From Ambrosia x helenae (lineage: Eukaryota > Streptophyta > Magnoliopsida > Asterales > Asteraceae), in the NCBI GenBank assembly GCA_030844895.1, contig JAUTDX010001406.1, positions 1-64,000 on the forward strand: 64,000 nt of DNA, in the 5' to 3' direction. The notes under the pieces are model-generated. The model was not told the origin of the DNA, searched no databases, and saw only the letters and a list, made by a program, of their open reading frames with translations. Positions within the stretch are counted from its first letter, which is position 1. The number at the start of each line of letters is the position of its first letter. Below, in pieces: positions 22,396 to 35,695 of this stretch. Made by a program: the position numbers and the translations under genes.

Positions 22396-24439
22396 CGTAA
22401 ACAAAATTTGTAATCAACAGTGATAACATACATATCATGTAACATAATAACATGATGTTTATTTGACTTGTTGTTTCGCTCCGTAACGTGTATAGAGCTC
22501 ATTTATTGCAACATGGAACTTCAAGTGGGTGTGACAAATACTTGAAAACTTGGTATATGCCAAAAATATAGAAGTTAAAATTTAGTGAAATCCAATTTAG
22601 CACGAGGCTAAAAATGAGGGCTATAATGGTTGCAAACAAATTATTTGTTGAGCCATAACAATAACCATCTGGCCTCCTTTATCACCATTGCTTAGAATGA
22701 AAATATTGTTTATGTAACTCAAAAACACGATTTTGTTCATAAACCGAGCTAATAATGCATTTGGAGGCTAAAACGCGCGACAAGCCTAAATCCCAAAAAA
22801 CAATTTGTGTATGACAGGGTTAGTGTACCTTTGGCCTAGAATTAATGGACATTGGAGATAAGGTCTGCAAATAATGAATCCGAAAAAAGGATTTAAATGT
22901 GGAGAAAACCAAAATACCTTGTGGAGAAAACATGAAATGACAAAGTTACCCTTCGACGGTTCATTCCAATTGTATAATAATAATAATAATAACAACAATA
23001 ATAATAATAATAGTAATAGTAATAATAGTAATAATAATTCCATGTTAATAAAGCTCAGGCTCAGAATCAGAGAGGCGTGGTTGCTTGTGTAAATCCATCC
23101 CAGTTACCAATGCAAAACACCATCCTTATTACCGAAACTTACTTATATCTTATGCGAAATATGTCAACAAGAGCAACATAACCACCAAAAAAACTTGGCC
23201 ATGTTTTGCAACCCAACTTTCCAAACACACATGGCACACTTTAACCACATCAAAGTTACACATAGATTAGACTGTTAAAGAGGCGCGCCTACCTGTGTCA
23301 AAGTCACTTATATCGTATGCAAAATATGTCAAAAACAAGTATGAAACCTCAAAAACTTGAGTTTTACAAACATAAGCATCATTGTCAGAAAATACCTACT
23401 AAAAATTTCATCAACCATCTATGTTTAGGTACTTATAATAACACATGGACTGAGGCGACACTCAATGCCTTTGAGGCTCAACAACACATCAGAGCCACCA
23501 CCTTTTCAAAAGTACCAATCATACCAAAAAAATATGGGATTAGATATAAACGTATCGTGATTCAAAACCAACAATAGAACCACAAAAACTGAGGTTCACA
23601 AACATAACAACCATGGTTCGAAAGGTACCACCAAAGCATTTCTATGGAACAAATCATCCGTGTGGCTCAACTATTCATCATAGCCACAAGACTTTCAAAT
23701 CAAACAAGATATAAATTAGAAGAAAGAAATTAACACCCCCCAATATGAACCAACATGGTTTCGCACCGATAAATCTATTGATGAATCGAAAACAAGGTGA
23801 CGGGAGAAAAATCTAGAGAGTGGGAACGGCGATGACAATGGGAATTGGTGGTGGTACCTAACTTATTCACATCACAGACGCTTGGTCTCCCACACCTCTA
23901 CCATCTACGGAGCCCTCGCTTTTATCCCCCCCCCAACCGCCCGCAACAACACTCTAAACGAACCCCATGTTTCATCTTAAAACTCGGGTTGAGAATCATG
24001 GTATAACCAAGAGCTTTTAGGTTTTCAAAAAGCTCATTAAATGGTGACAACAACTCAATGGTTGTTGCATGTTGTAGATCGAGAACGAAGGAGGCAATTC
24101 AAGTACATAACCGCCACTTCCTTGGCTAACCTTTTAAGGTTTTGACAATAGCGGCAGCGAGCTGTCATCATGGTGGTTAGTGGTTACAGTGGTGATAGTG
24201 TGTTGTTGTGGTGGTGATGGTGTGACAGTGGTGATTTTATGATGACGGTGGTGTGAGGCAGCGGTGGACTCTCTCCCTTCCCTCTCCCGTTACACCTTCT
24301 TTCTCTCTATATAAGGTCTACAAATGAAGGAAAGAAAGGGTTTAAGAGAGGAGCAAACTGAAACAAATACCCTTTGCTGAAGACATGAAATGATAAAGTT
24401 ACCCTTTCATTATTCATTTGCATGGCCTGTTAATACATA
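22396..24439. other. Repeat-derived region without a gene
   Basis: Probably the body of the Helitron ending at 22220 and other insertions. It contains an (AAT)n-like microsatellite (22976-23037) and two diverged direct repeats (22855-22975 and 24312-24432; TAAGGTCTrCAAAT and CATGAAATGAyAAAGTTACCC). GTGG/GATGGTGG-rich sequence at 24170-24260 resembles a 5' UTR or MITE arm. No supportable exon. Confidence 0.45.
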
Positions 24440-24643
24440 TCTATAACTATATATAAAGTAAAGCAATTATGATGACATGACACTCATTGGTGCAATTCCC
24501 CCACCCTATTGAATGTGTCGTGTGGCAAATTGTAGGAATTTAATAAAATAAAATAAAATCATATTGCATATATAAAGTTCTCCTCTTCCCTCAAACCCTA
24601 AAAACCCATCTCTTCCCCCATCATTTCCTCCATCTGCTCCTGC

Positions 24644-24748
24644 CACCACCGCCTCCTCCTTTCTCCCTCTCCTCTTACCACCACCGCCTCCTCCTTTCTC
24701 CCTCTCCTCTTACCACCACCGCCTCCTCCTTTCTCCCTCTCCTCCACC
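24644..24748. repeat. 35-bp minisatellite, 3 copies
   Basis: CCACCACCGCCTCCTCCTTT..CTCCTCTTA repeats three times nearly perfectly inside the Helitron. Confidence 0.85.
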
Positions 24749-25896
24749 AGCCGCCTACAAAATCCAAAATTATTCATACAACAACACTCTGTTTCACACA
24801 TTAGTTTTTATTAATTCGATGTTATTTGATTATTCACGGTGTTTTTTATATTTTATGAGTGGTTTTAGTTTTATTGGTTATCAGGGATTTTAAAGATTGT
24901 TTTTAACGGATTTTTCTTTTGGTTGTATTTTTTATAAAACATTGTAATCTTTTGAATTCTCTTCGTTCATGTTCAGAATGATGATATTGTATAGTACTGA
25001 TTTATTTGCAGCACATTTGATGATGTTTATAAAAATTGATTTATTTATGTTTTGTTTATTTAGTAATAGTTCTATATCTATTACATGGTTTGTAATTGGT
25101 GCACATTTGATTAATTTATTAGTTATTAATATTGAAATATGGTTTGTAATTTAGGATGAGTTTGAAGAGAAAGTATTGTATAAAGATGATGAACAAGACC
25201 CTTGAGACAATATATGCAAAACCATTCGCTTGAGGTATCTTTGAAGCTATTTGTTTAGTTGATTATGTTAGGAATTACAAGAGTCATTAGAATGGGGTTA
25301 GGATCAAATACACAGTGAAAGAAAAATAGGAAGTCGTAGGAAGGGTATCAAACGGACTCCGATTGAACTCATTCAAGTGGCATTGGAACCGTTTTATCGA
25401 ACCCTACGATGTTAGTTTTTAGGTCTTCGTTTTTTGGGGTTTTAGCTTGTAGTTTTTAGAATATGCGTTATATCATTGTTTCTTTTATGTACCATTGTGT
25501 CTTTTTTCTATTGTCATCATTGTGTCATTTTTTCAATTCATTATGTCTTTTTTCTTTAGCATTGTGTTATATTTTTTTGGTACTATGTTATATTTTGTGG
25601 CTCGTTGTGTCATATTTGATGATCTATTGTGTTTTTTGTATCTTTCTCACCCTTCTCATTTTTGTTATACTGTGTAGAATAACTTGACCCCATTAGAATG
25701 TGAGAGATTAGAGAGACTTAATGAGTTTTTGAATAGTTGCAGCTTACTTAAGTGGTTGTTTAGCTTATTAGTGATTAGGTTTTAAGTTAGAGAATATAAG
25801 AGTTATTACTGATTATAATACTATGGACATGCAGTGATTGAGTGTGAAGGATTGGAGAAATGTGATTATGTTTATGTACTTTGAGACTTTGAGTAA

Positions 25897-26212
25897 GGGG
25901 CTGTTTGGTTGATTAAGAGCTGAATCATTAAGAGGTCTGAATGGTTAAGAGGTCTAAATGGTTAAGTGCTGAATCATTAAGTTGGACCTCTTAATGGTTA
26001 GTTTTCTTGTCCCAAATTGGTAGGAGAGTCTCACTAAGGTTTAGCCTAGTTCAGTGCTTAATGATTCAGTGCTTAATGGTTCAGCAACATCTCAAATCTT
26101 AATGGTTCAGCACTTAACCATTCTATTCAGATGTTGAAACAAACAGTCTGAATGCTGAATGATTCAGAACTGAATGGTTAAGAGGCTGATTAAGAGGCTA
26201 CCAAACAGCTCC
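25897..26212. mobile_element. Tourist-like (PIF/Harbinger) MITE
   Basis: Termini GGGGCTGTTTGGT and ACCAAACAGCTCC are inverted repeats, flanked by TAA on both sides (25894-25896 and 26213-26215), the target preferred by PIF/Harbinger. The 316-bp interior is a chain of GAATCATTAAG / CTTAATGATTC arms that can fold back. It is nested in the Helitron 24440-26706. Confidence 0.85.
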
Positions 26213-26984
26213 TAAATCTTTGTTAGCAATAAGTTTGAATTCAGCTTTATTGATGTTAAATAACTATGAGTAAATGACTGCTGGTAACTGGTAAGTTCAA
26301 TTTTGGTTCATAATGGTTTGAATTAAAAGTTTGTATAGTTTGTTGGTTGTTGAGGGTTGACAGTAGGTGTAGAAAAGTATTGACAGCTATGGAAGATTGT
26401 GAGTTTTAGGCTACTGGGTGTGGGGACGCGAGAGAGTGAGATGGGGGTGAGGGTGGTGTTGAGACGGCGAAAGGTGATTGGTGGTGAAAGGGGATTGGCT
26501 TGTCCCTGGCGTTACGGGGGAGACGGGGACGGGGGTAGGGGCGGTGTTGGGACGGGAGAGACGGAGCAAAGTGGTGGGACGGGGGGTTGCCCCGTCTGTG
26601 CACCCAACAGCTTTAGAGTTTTTGTTAGATTTATTGAGATGATGTTATATTTAAACTAGAATTTGTCTATCCCAAAACGCTCCCGATGTATAAACTATTA
26701 AACTAGTTAATTAATAATTAATTACACATACACACGTACACATGCATGTATACATACACACGTTACACACCTTAAAAGCATATTTTAATGTAAGCTAATA
26801 TTATTATAAGTAGAAGTGGTGAAGTAACAACTTGAAAAACCGTATGGCATTGTTTAATTGATACATTTTCTAGCCGACTTTTATTCAACAAATAAAGGGA
26901 CATTAAATTGCTCAAAAGCTAACAGGTTTTACTCTAATAAAGTTTTAGCATTGCCCCCACCCTTACGGTGGAATGACATTTAGG

Positions 26985-27193
26985 TGAATAGCGAATATAG
27001 GTAGCGTCGGTTTGACTCGGATGGAAGGTTAAATTTTACCACTTATTTTATTGTTGTGCCTTCGTACGGGTGGAGGCCGGGTTTCCTCGCATATGGAAAA
27101 GCCAAGGGCTGGCGACGGTGGAATAGTCAAACTTAGCCACAACGCTCGATGTCACGATGGTTAATACGTTGCTGCTTTTGGTTAAAAAATTAA
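26985..27193 (+). mobile_element. Degenerate SINE, same family as those at 2028 and 3126
   Basis: CGGTTTGACTCGGAT, TTTTACCACTTATTTtATTGTTGTGCCTTCG and GGCCGGGTTTCC follow the order of the SINE at 3126-3440, and the segment ends TTTTGGTTAAAAAATT. Many differences; no target duplication found. Confidence 0.5.
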
Positions 27194-27245
27194 AGTTTTG
27201 TCATTCATGGGTGATGTTGACCTCTGGTATACTTTTCATATATAA

Positions 27246-27300
27246 CTAGGTGTTTACAAGCCGCGCGTTGCGGCGGCCTTCACTACTCCATTCTATGTCC
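27246..27300 (-). mobile_element. Helitron 3' end
   Basis: On minus, GCCGCcgcaacgcGCGGC (hairpin) then TTGTAAACACCTAG|T ending at 27246. It shares the terminal CACCTAG with the end at 22220. The matching 5' end, expected to the right, was not found. Confidence 0.6.
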
Positions 27301-30300
27301 AATGTGCGGCCATGCCATATTGATCAAAATCATGGTGATATAAAATCCAAGAAATGGCTTCCTAAAGGAGAATACTGAATTAGTTTGAGAATTTCAAAAT
27401 TCTTATATAACCACAGTCTTAAACGATAAAATAATTATCTAAATTTTAAAATAAATTGGTAAGAAAAATGAAAAAGACATTTGTTAAGAAGGTTTATTCT
27501 TCTCTTTGCAGCTGTTGGTTCAAATGATATTTGGTTTCATTTCCATATGTATTTAACCTGAGAAAAACCAAAAACAAACTTGGCTTCAGATATATGTACC
27601 AACTATTCTAATGTGTAACAATAACATAGTGTTCTTATGAAAATACATTGTCGTCTTTAAAAACATTGTGTTAAAATGCTTCTAAACTACTTTGAATGCA
27701 TGATGAAAGAAACGACACAATACCTTTAGTCTCATCTGATTTTTTCCTAACAAATCACGGCTGCCAATGATTGAAAACCTCACCCTAATTCTCTTATGCG
27801 GTTGGGATCATCCACCTGCAAAAATATCTACTTTAGCACCTACATGTGTTCCAAAATAGATTAGTACCATTTAAAAGGTGAAGCTACAGTATATAAAAAC
27901 ATGTAAAGTTCAAAATCAACAGTCATCACATTTTGAGATGTAATACATAATTATAAAAAGCAAACACCTCTTTTTAATTCATAGATCCTTCATTTAGAAT
28001 GCTTCAGCATTTTAATCAAGAATCTTATGCCAATTCAAGTGCAACCAATAATGATCATTCTAATATATTATATACTCCTAATATAACAAAACAAAAACAT
28101 ATTTTGCCAGCTTGATGTATAATTACTACTAACATGAAAAAAAGAACTTTAACAATCAAAATCTAATTATGTTGATTGCCATATATCAATAGAGAAATAA
28201 TTAAAACATGTACAGATCTGCTTTATATGGAGGGAAAACAAAACAATTAAGAAATTGTAAAATTGCAAAACAAAAAATCAATAAAAAGAAACCATACCTG
28301 ATTGATACTTTATAATTGTAGACATTTGGGACATCTCCAGATGACATTATGGATTCAGAATGAAACCATGTTACTAAACGACGGATAAGGGGACGATATC
28401 AGTGTAAGTGGCAACAACCGCCACCATCCACTAACAGAAAAACACGACCAAAGAGGCGGAAACGCCACTTATAAGGCTCCCCTGCTAAAAAAACTTGTTG
28501 TCTGGTTATTTGCAGATAAGTAATCAGTCCTCAAAACCCAGCTGCATTTTCTAAATATAAGGTAAAATATGACCGGAAGGCCAATAGATCATGCTCGCTT
28601 CCTCCATCATGGCCGCTCCTCTCTCTCAAATATGGATCCCTGTCTTTCTATGGGTGCTCTCTCTCTATCTTTGCACCCCTATACTTTTCATGTGGTGATG
28701 TGTGGGTCTCTCCAGATGAGAGGCCATGTTGAAGCTAAGCAGCCACGTACACTGGCCACATTGAAGCTAAGAAGCACGTAAACCTTAGCACCAACAACAA
28801 AAAAGGACAAAAATAACCTTATAACGACAGCAAGTTACAAAGTATTATTAATCGAACTTTACAAACTAATATTATCAGTGGCGAAGCTTGGTTCACTAAT
28901 CGGTGGGGGTCGGACCAAATTTTTTTCGATCGGTAGTGGGCGAAATATCAAATCGGTGGGGGCCAGACTTAACCCGGACTCAATTACCTACGAAAATCGC
29001 AAAATTCCATCATTGCGCCAAAGATCGGTGGGGGCCGGGGACTCCAACATAAAAACAATTTAATCTTACTCCTTCGCATAATGATATCTATGTTTAAAAT
29101 ACTTGATAACACAAAAAGAAAACCATAATTACAGTTTCTTTAACTGTTGAGATTTAAACCTTCGAAAGCGATATCAAATGCATAAATTTTTGCTAAAAAT
29201 CTATTGTGTAAATAAAATCGCTACTGACTTCAAATTCCAAATGCTATAAAACTTCAATATGAAAATTAAAGAAAATAATTACTCTTCTTTCTTATAGCTA
29301 CAAATAAACCAAAACAGCCAAACCTATGGATAAGTAAACAAACATATTTATGATCTAAACTCTTGAGAAGAACCCTAATAAATATCAACCCATAATCAAG
29401 AATAAGGGAATCATGGGTTAAATATACTGAAATTCATAGCAAATAGGAATAATATACCTTACCGAGGGACTGTGCACGGCATCAGTAGAGCTTAAAAAAG
29501 GGCTAAATAGGTACTAACTTCTTTAATCAAATTGATCCAAACATTGAAAGTCATAAATTCGGCTTAACAATTTCACTCATATCCAAGGTTTACAAAAATT
29601 AAAATGAGGTTTGAGTTACTAATTAACAAATTCAAAATTATCTATGGTTAACAGAACTGGTTAATTAGATCTTTAATTAAACACCATTACATTTACAACC
29701 CATAGTAAACCGACATTATTACCTGTTACTGTGCCTACCTCTGCTCAGCTGCTGCGGAAACCAAACATGCTGCTTGTTTCTGCTGTTGTGATGAACAAAA
29801 GAACGAAAAAATTGAATTAACAGCAAGAGATGCGTGGCATATTTTTTGAAACTTCATCATGATCACAAAAAAGATGTGTTAGTTCAGTTGCTTAAAAACA
29901 TGATAATCAGATATTATATGTGAAATCAATTAGATCTGAAAGTGCATACATACCGATTCGAGATCAAAGACCATATATATAATCATCTAATCGCTGTCGC
30001 TACTGCCAGTACTATGCTCCGGTTTGTGATCTGACTTCGACGGCTGCAAATGTCCAGCCACTGCAGCCATCTGCTGCTGCTGATGCTACAGTGTAGCCAC
30101 AGGAACTTAAGGCAAAAAATGGTCCGAATTCGGCAGACCCTAGTATGACCTAACCGATTAACTTGTAACTACATCATGCCGTGAATACGAACCATAAGTA
30201 AGGCTCAGACAAAGAGCGTGTGAAACGGTTGCAGCGAAGAAATACGTTGCCGTCACATTTCACGCACTCTAAGCATGTCATCATCGCCAAGAGCACATAT

Positions 30301-32020
30301 ATAAAAACATGAAATTGCATCAGAAGCAAACCTTTGTCAAGCTGCTGAGTCGTAAAACTGTAGCATGGCGTTGTTATGTGGCTCAGAGCTAAAAGAAATA
30401 AATTGGCTGCAAGGCAGGTTGCAGGTTAAAAACCTACCATCGACCGCCCTTGCCATGCCATCTTCAGTAATGATCTGACCACATTCGGAACTCATCATAG
30501 CCAACCAATGCGCGGACAGGTTTTAGCATCATTCTAACATGTTATTTAAACTCCATAGTAAATTAGCAACTTGACTGACTAAATATAGGCCTCAGATGAC
30601 ATGACGCAGTAAACACAATGAAGAGATGCAGACGCACAATGGGAAAGCAATCGGCTGCACAGTAGTAGCGGCATCATAGCCGACATCTACGTCGCATAAG
30701 CAGACAACATAGCCAATAGACACCACAGTTAACACATTCAGGTGGCTCAGGCGCATAACGGGGAGTCAATCGGTTGCGCTGCAGTAGCGCCATCACAACC
30801 GACAGCCACATCGTATACGCTGACATCATAGCCGCCTATCATTTCAAATGTTTAATACCTTACAAACACACAAAGTACCAATCACGGTTCAGAATCGTCT
30901 CGCAATTATCTATAGCCGATATTAACAAAATGAAAATACAAAATAAATACCGACAAATCTTTATTAAAAACCCACCAACATAGATTAATATGATTTTGTG
31001 CTAGAACCCATAAAACACAATTACGACTGCCACCATCTACAAATTGGTGTTCATCGCCGACATGCACAACCGTATTTAAAATCAGGAGGTTGTCACAAAA
31101 GCAAGAGGATCCAAAACAGGATACAACAGAGAACAACATGATTCAGATCTATCCTCGTCGGCCACACCGAAATCCGGTGGCCAAAAAACCCCTAAAAAAC
31201 AACCAAAGCCATAAGAAATCACCATCACACTTTAATAACCACTTGGTACCAGACAAAGGGGCCGGACAGCGCCATGACTGCAACACCGGTTGCACGCTGG
31301 GAGAATAAACCTCCCGCATACCATCCGGCCTGCCATGCCAAGATACGGCCGGATCTAACCCTAAGTTGGATGAATGTAACCAAAAATATGGTGATCGCTG
31401 CCATGCATAACCTTTTAGGGTTTCGGAGGTAGCGGGTCACCAACATCCATCCTCGACATCGTAACCCAGTCATCATCACCATGAGATGACGACGTTCTCG
31501 TCATCGTCCACCACTTTGCAAGACCCATTATACATAGGAACAGAGGAATGGGTATGGCGGTGGATATGGCGTTGGATATGGAAGCCAGAGAAAGAGACAC
31601 GGGCTTCTAATGGAAACCAAATGACCACAAAACCCTCAAACACAAAGGAAATCACAAATCTGCCATAGGTTACTGTTTAAAGTAGAAGCTCTGTTATTAT
31701 TATATAATTGTTTTGATAAATATAGGTCACCAACCTCTACTAAAACTTGACATAAGTTAAAAGAGTGGTCCTAACTCCCACATGTTGAAACACACTTTTC
31801 TTCAAGATGCTACTATTAAAATAACTAACACAAACAACTATTTTCGTGGTTATTCTTTTATATAATCCATGAAGTTCTATTATACACCATTAATTACCTT
31901 GAAGCTCGAATCCTTAATCGTTTTGTACGTGACAATTTTACATATATGCATACTCCTAAGTCAAAGTGGTAAGTGGTAACCGAAATGTTTAAATTAATAC
32001 TACGGAGTAATATAGTTAAA
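27301..32020. other. Repeat-derived, no gene recognised
   Basis: Probably the body of the Helitron ending at 27246. A diverged tandem repeat of about 83 bp lies at 30632-30714 and 30751-30832 (GCAATCGGcTGC / GTCAATCGGTTGC; CATAGCC at the end of both). CAGTGGCGAAGCTTGG at about 28876 looks like the terminus of a truncated TIR element. Short frames around 31142-31660 on both strands have no recognisable homology or splice context. Confidence 0.45.
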
Positions 32021-32060
32021 CTAGTAGAAAACCCGTGAATGCGGCGGGAGCGACACTTTG
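32021..32060 (-). mobile_element. Helitron 3' end
   Basis: On minus, a small hairpin CCCGccgcattcaCGGG followed by TTTTCTACTAG|T ends at 32021. The 5' partner was not found. Confidence 0.5.
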
Positions 32061-33380
32061 CCTTATGATACTCATTTCTTACTCGAATAAAATTTGTTGT
32101 GGCATGATTGTGGTGGATATACGTTATAAGCGCTACACATGTCTAGTAACTAACAGATTTAGCATTCAAATTATCAAGTACTTTAAGAAACCATTGATGC
32201 AATAAACTAACATCTGAATAAAGAAAAATATGTCTTAAACATAAAAGTTCAAACTCAGTGCTAAGTGCGAACTACCTAAATCTTGATGAGATCAATTTAG
32301 TCATACTCCTTTCAAATCTGAATAATCTCATCCATAATTTCATACCACCATTTGTCATTAAGAATGATCCTTGAAATTTCTTGTATCTCACAATGTTTGA
32401 TTATTACATCTTTTGAGGATAAAAACAAAGGAAAAGATTAAATCACTATAAAAAAATACCCATTAATCTGACACAGAAATTGTGAGGTAATGTGTAGACA
32501 TTGGGTTAGAATTTCAACTTCTGATCAATCTTTATATTCTTTGGTATGTGGTCTTTGGATTAATTCGTTCTATTTAAAAGGAATGAATTAAATTAAAGAA
32601 ACTCAATCAATAACCAAAAACTAAATGAAATAGTTTAGCGCATGAATAAGCTAACCTATTATTGAAAAAATGATTACTAGTATCGGTTTTAAAAATATAT
32701 TTACTGCCATTGGTTCGGTTCACCATAGTACCGGCACTCACTATAGCTTGTGATAAAAAAAAACTTTTTAATACACCTTTTTTTTCAACTAAATGTATAT
32801 CGGAATGTTGAAAAAAATAAATAAATTATAGTGTTAAAGACGTATGTTATTTAAAATATAAGGTATGAGATTGAAACTTAAATAAAAATGAAAAATTAAT
32901 TAAACCACTATAAATGAAAATGATCTATCCAAAAGGTAAAGATTAAATTAAAACAACTCAATCAATAATTGAAATCAAATGAAATAGCTTTAGCATATGA
33001 ATAAGTTATCTCCTACTTCTTATTCAATGGCCACTTTCTTCCACGTTTGTTTGTTTTATCAAAATATTTATTTAGTTCATAGCCATTTAATATATTATTT
33101 GGTTTAATCTACCTAAAATGTTAATATATAATAATATATATCTTTTTTTTATGAATAATAAAGTATGAATTTTAGATAATATACAATGATCAAGTAATGA
33201 GAAAATATAAAATATAATCTAAAAAAAAAAAAAATTAGATAAATATTAATATCATTTTGCTAAATTCACGTTGAAGATTAGACTTGCAGAGACTCAATAT
33301 TACATTATAATAAATAACCTCAACACTATTATGGATGCATGACTTGTTTTTATGATTAAAAAAATGAGTGCTAAGTAATA
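32061..33380. other. No gene recognised
   Basis: AT-rich sequence, likely the body of the Helitron ending at 32021. ATGAAATAGtTTTAGCGCATGAATAAG-type phrases recur (about 32625 and 32979), so it is internally repetitive. Confidence 0.4.
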
Positions 33381-35695
33381 TGTGACAACTGCCAAATTTC
33401 AGGTACTATCCGTACAGTATAATAATTAATAAAATAATATCAAAAAATAGCATGTTAGACTTAATTGGTGATAATTAGAGTCTTTAAAAACGCATTAGCA
33501 AAGTCCAAACATTTTATAAGATTCATGGTGAATTTAGGAATTTTTGTATCGCGGAGCGATAAATTGCCCTGATTGGACATTGGTAACGACTCGGTTAACT
33601 TTAAAAAGTCTAGTTTGACCCATAATGTTTGGTTTGGCATGGAATAATATTTTTGGGATGAAAATATTATTAAAACCAATAAAGACTATGATTGATAGTT
33701 TTAAAATTGCTATGATCTAATTGTTGCGCGTTTTAGAGTTTTAACGCGAGTACGAGACCCGGTACAGTAGGGAACCCCCTAATAAAATCAAATTAGCTAA
33801 AAATGAATATTTTTAGTTGGGGAATATTATTTTTGTCTAAATGGGTAAAAACCTTAAGTATTTAACATATTGGGGTTTTTATAAAAATACAAGGTATGTA
33901 TTTTATGTTATAAAGTTTATAAAAATATATATATAAACACACACACCCACACCCACACCCACACCCATGACCGCCCCATCCCCACCATATTATTATTGTT
34001 ATTTATTATTAATCATTATAATAAGTACAAATTCTTACATTAAAACACCAACACACTCATTCATCCTCATTCTTACACCACACTCCTTCGCATACACTTA
34101 AGAAACTCTCCATATTCCCTTCCCTTCCCTCTCTTGACCGTAACTTCATCATCACCATCCTATATTCTTTTTTTTTTGTTAAATCTTTCACAAAAAAAAG
34201 TATGGATTATCAAGTAATGATTAGTCTTTGGTGATTTGGAAGCAAAATCTTTCAAGAAACAAGTGATTTTTAGAGAGCGAAACTATCAAAACCCACCATT
34301 TTTGAAGTGTTCATCAAGGGTGAGTTCTTGAACTAAAACTTATGTAAATCTTTCATTATTTTATGTTTTGGTTTAGTTTTTCATCAAACAATCAATGGGT
34401 TTTGAAATGGTTTTATAAAACAAACAGTGGGAATGAGAAAGTGGTAAAAAATATGGTGTATGTATGTGTGTATGTATGCGGTGAGTATGTATGTATGTAT
34501 TATAGGATGGTTTTTTTGTTTCTTAGATGATTAATGATGCTTAGATCCTATGATTTTGAGAACATGCAAGAGCGTTTTTATTATGGTTTAGGATCTGATG
34601 TAAAAGGGTATTTTTGATGTTTAAGATGATCTAGATAAATGGTATAGGGATCTGATAGTTGAAATGTGGCTCAAATGATCAAGGTGTTCATGTTTGTGCA
34701 TTGTTTATTGATGGGATTTGGATTATTTTAGACTTAGAAAAGATCTGATCATGAATATGATTTTAAAGGTTTTGATAAGTTTAAAATAGAGATTATTAAG
34801 CTTAACAAGGATCTACACGCTTGGGAAACCTTGCATGTACGATCAAGACGCATTTTTCGGCTTAAAACGCCAAAATACGAGCTTTTGAAAAGGATATTTC
34901 AAAACAGATTTTTATCAAGTTTTCATGACTTATTTTGATGGAAAATAATAAAGTGTTCATGAAATTCCTAATGTAAAAACCTAAATGTATTTGCAAAAGA
35001 TGTGCAAAAACGCACGTTTTCGACAAGTTTTACGCGTTAAAAACACTTATTTTCAGGTCTGATGTAAAACAGTTTGTTTAGTGTTAAAACATGTATAAAA
35101 TTCATCATTTAGGATGTATAATAGGTTTGCCATGGTAACGGGCGCTTACAGTGCAAAACTATGTGTTAAAAGTCGCCAAAATGTGATTTTTGAAACGCGT
35201 AAAGGCTAGACATTGTGGCTGTTTTAGAACAGCAAAATTGGTCCTATTTAGAGGTTTATATGCATGTCCAAGGATGTAAATTAAATTCATATAATTTACA
35301 TATGTTGATATGTGACATTGGAACTTGTATGTTATGGAAATTGCTAGAACATGTCTTATTAGGCGTTAAGACGATGTGTTAGCATGTGTAGATAAGATAA
35401 TTTGGATAGATTATGTGAATCTATGTGATATATGACTCGTAAGTGAATTAATTGGATGATTTCCATAAAGCCTATGCATTCTTTAGGTAACTTGAGGTTT
35501 ACTAAGAATGGCCGCGTTTGGTAGAAAACGGCTTTTTTATGGAAAACGAGTCTAACTGTAGTGACTATATGAAGTTATGTGATACATGTGTATATTTGAT
35601 TATGAACGATTGATAGGTTTACTAAGTCGAGTTATGTGGAAATTGACTTGAAACGATGTATGTGTGAACATATAAGTTGTAAACCTAAGGGTCGG
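33381..35695 (+). mobile_element. Outer gypsy-type LTR, left part
   Basis: Starts TGTGACAACTGCCAAATTTC, typical of long plant chromovirus (Tekay-like) LTRs, and runs without coding through a CACACC-rich stretch (33944-33967) and a probable R/U5 region (34060-34330). It is interrupted at 35695 by the inner gypsy element; 43204-43780 reads as its continuation (phrases like GTGAGTTTCACGGCCCC). Assignment rests on remembered LTR style, so moderate confidence. Confidence 0.55.

Larger units (their letters stand above)
24440..26706 (+). mobile_element. Non-autonomous Helitron containing a Tourist MITE
   Basis: Begins A|TCTATAACTATATATAAAG, with ATGACATGaCACTCA shortly after, the same head as the Helitron at 20054. 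It ends CTAG|T at 26703-26706, preceded by a degraded hairpin (CCCaaaacgctCCCGATG, about 26681). G-rich and low-complexity frames at 26400-26660 look non-genic. The 3' end is less certain than the 5' end. Confidence 0.6.

Noticed and set aside
26399..26659. G-rich frame of 86 residues and its complement
   Set aside because: GGGACGGGG-type low complexity in a Helitron; both strands are open and there is no motif.
31142..31668. Overlapping frames with hydrophobic stretches on both strands
   Set aside because: No recognisable domain, no splice signals and codon use is not distinct; likely transposon filler.
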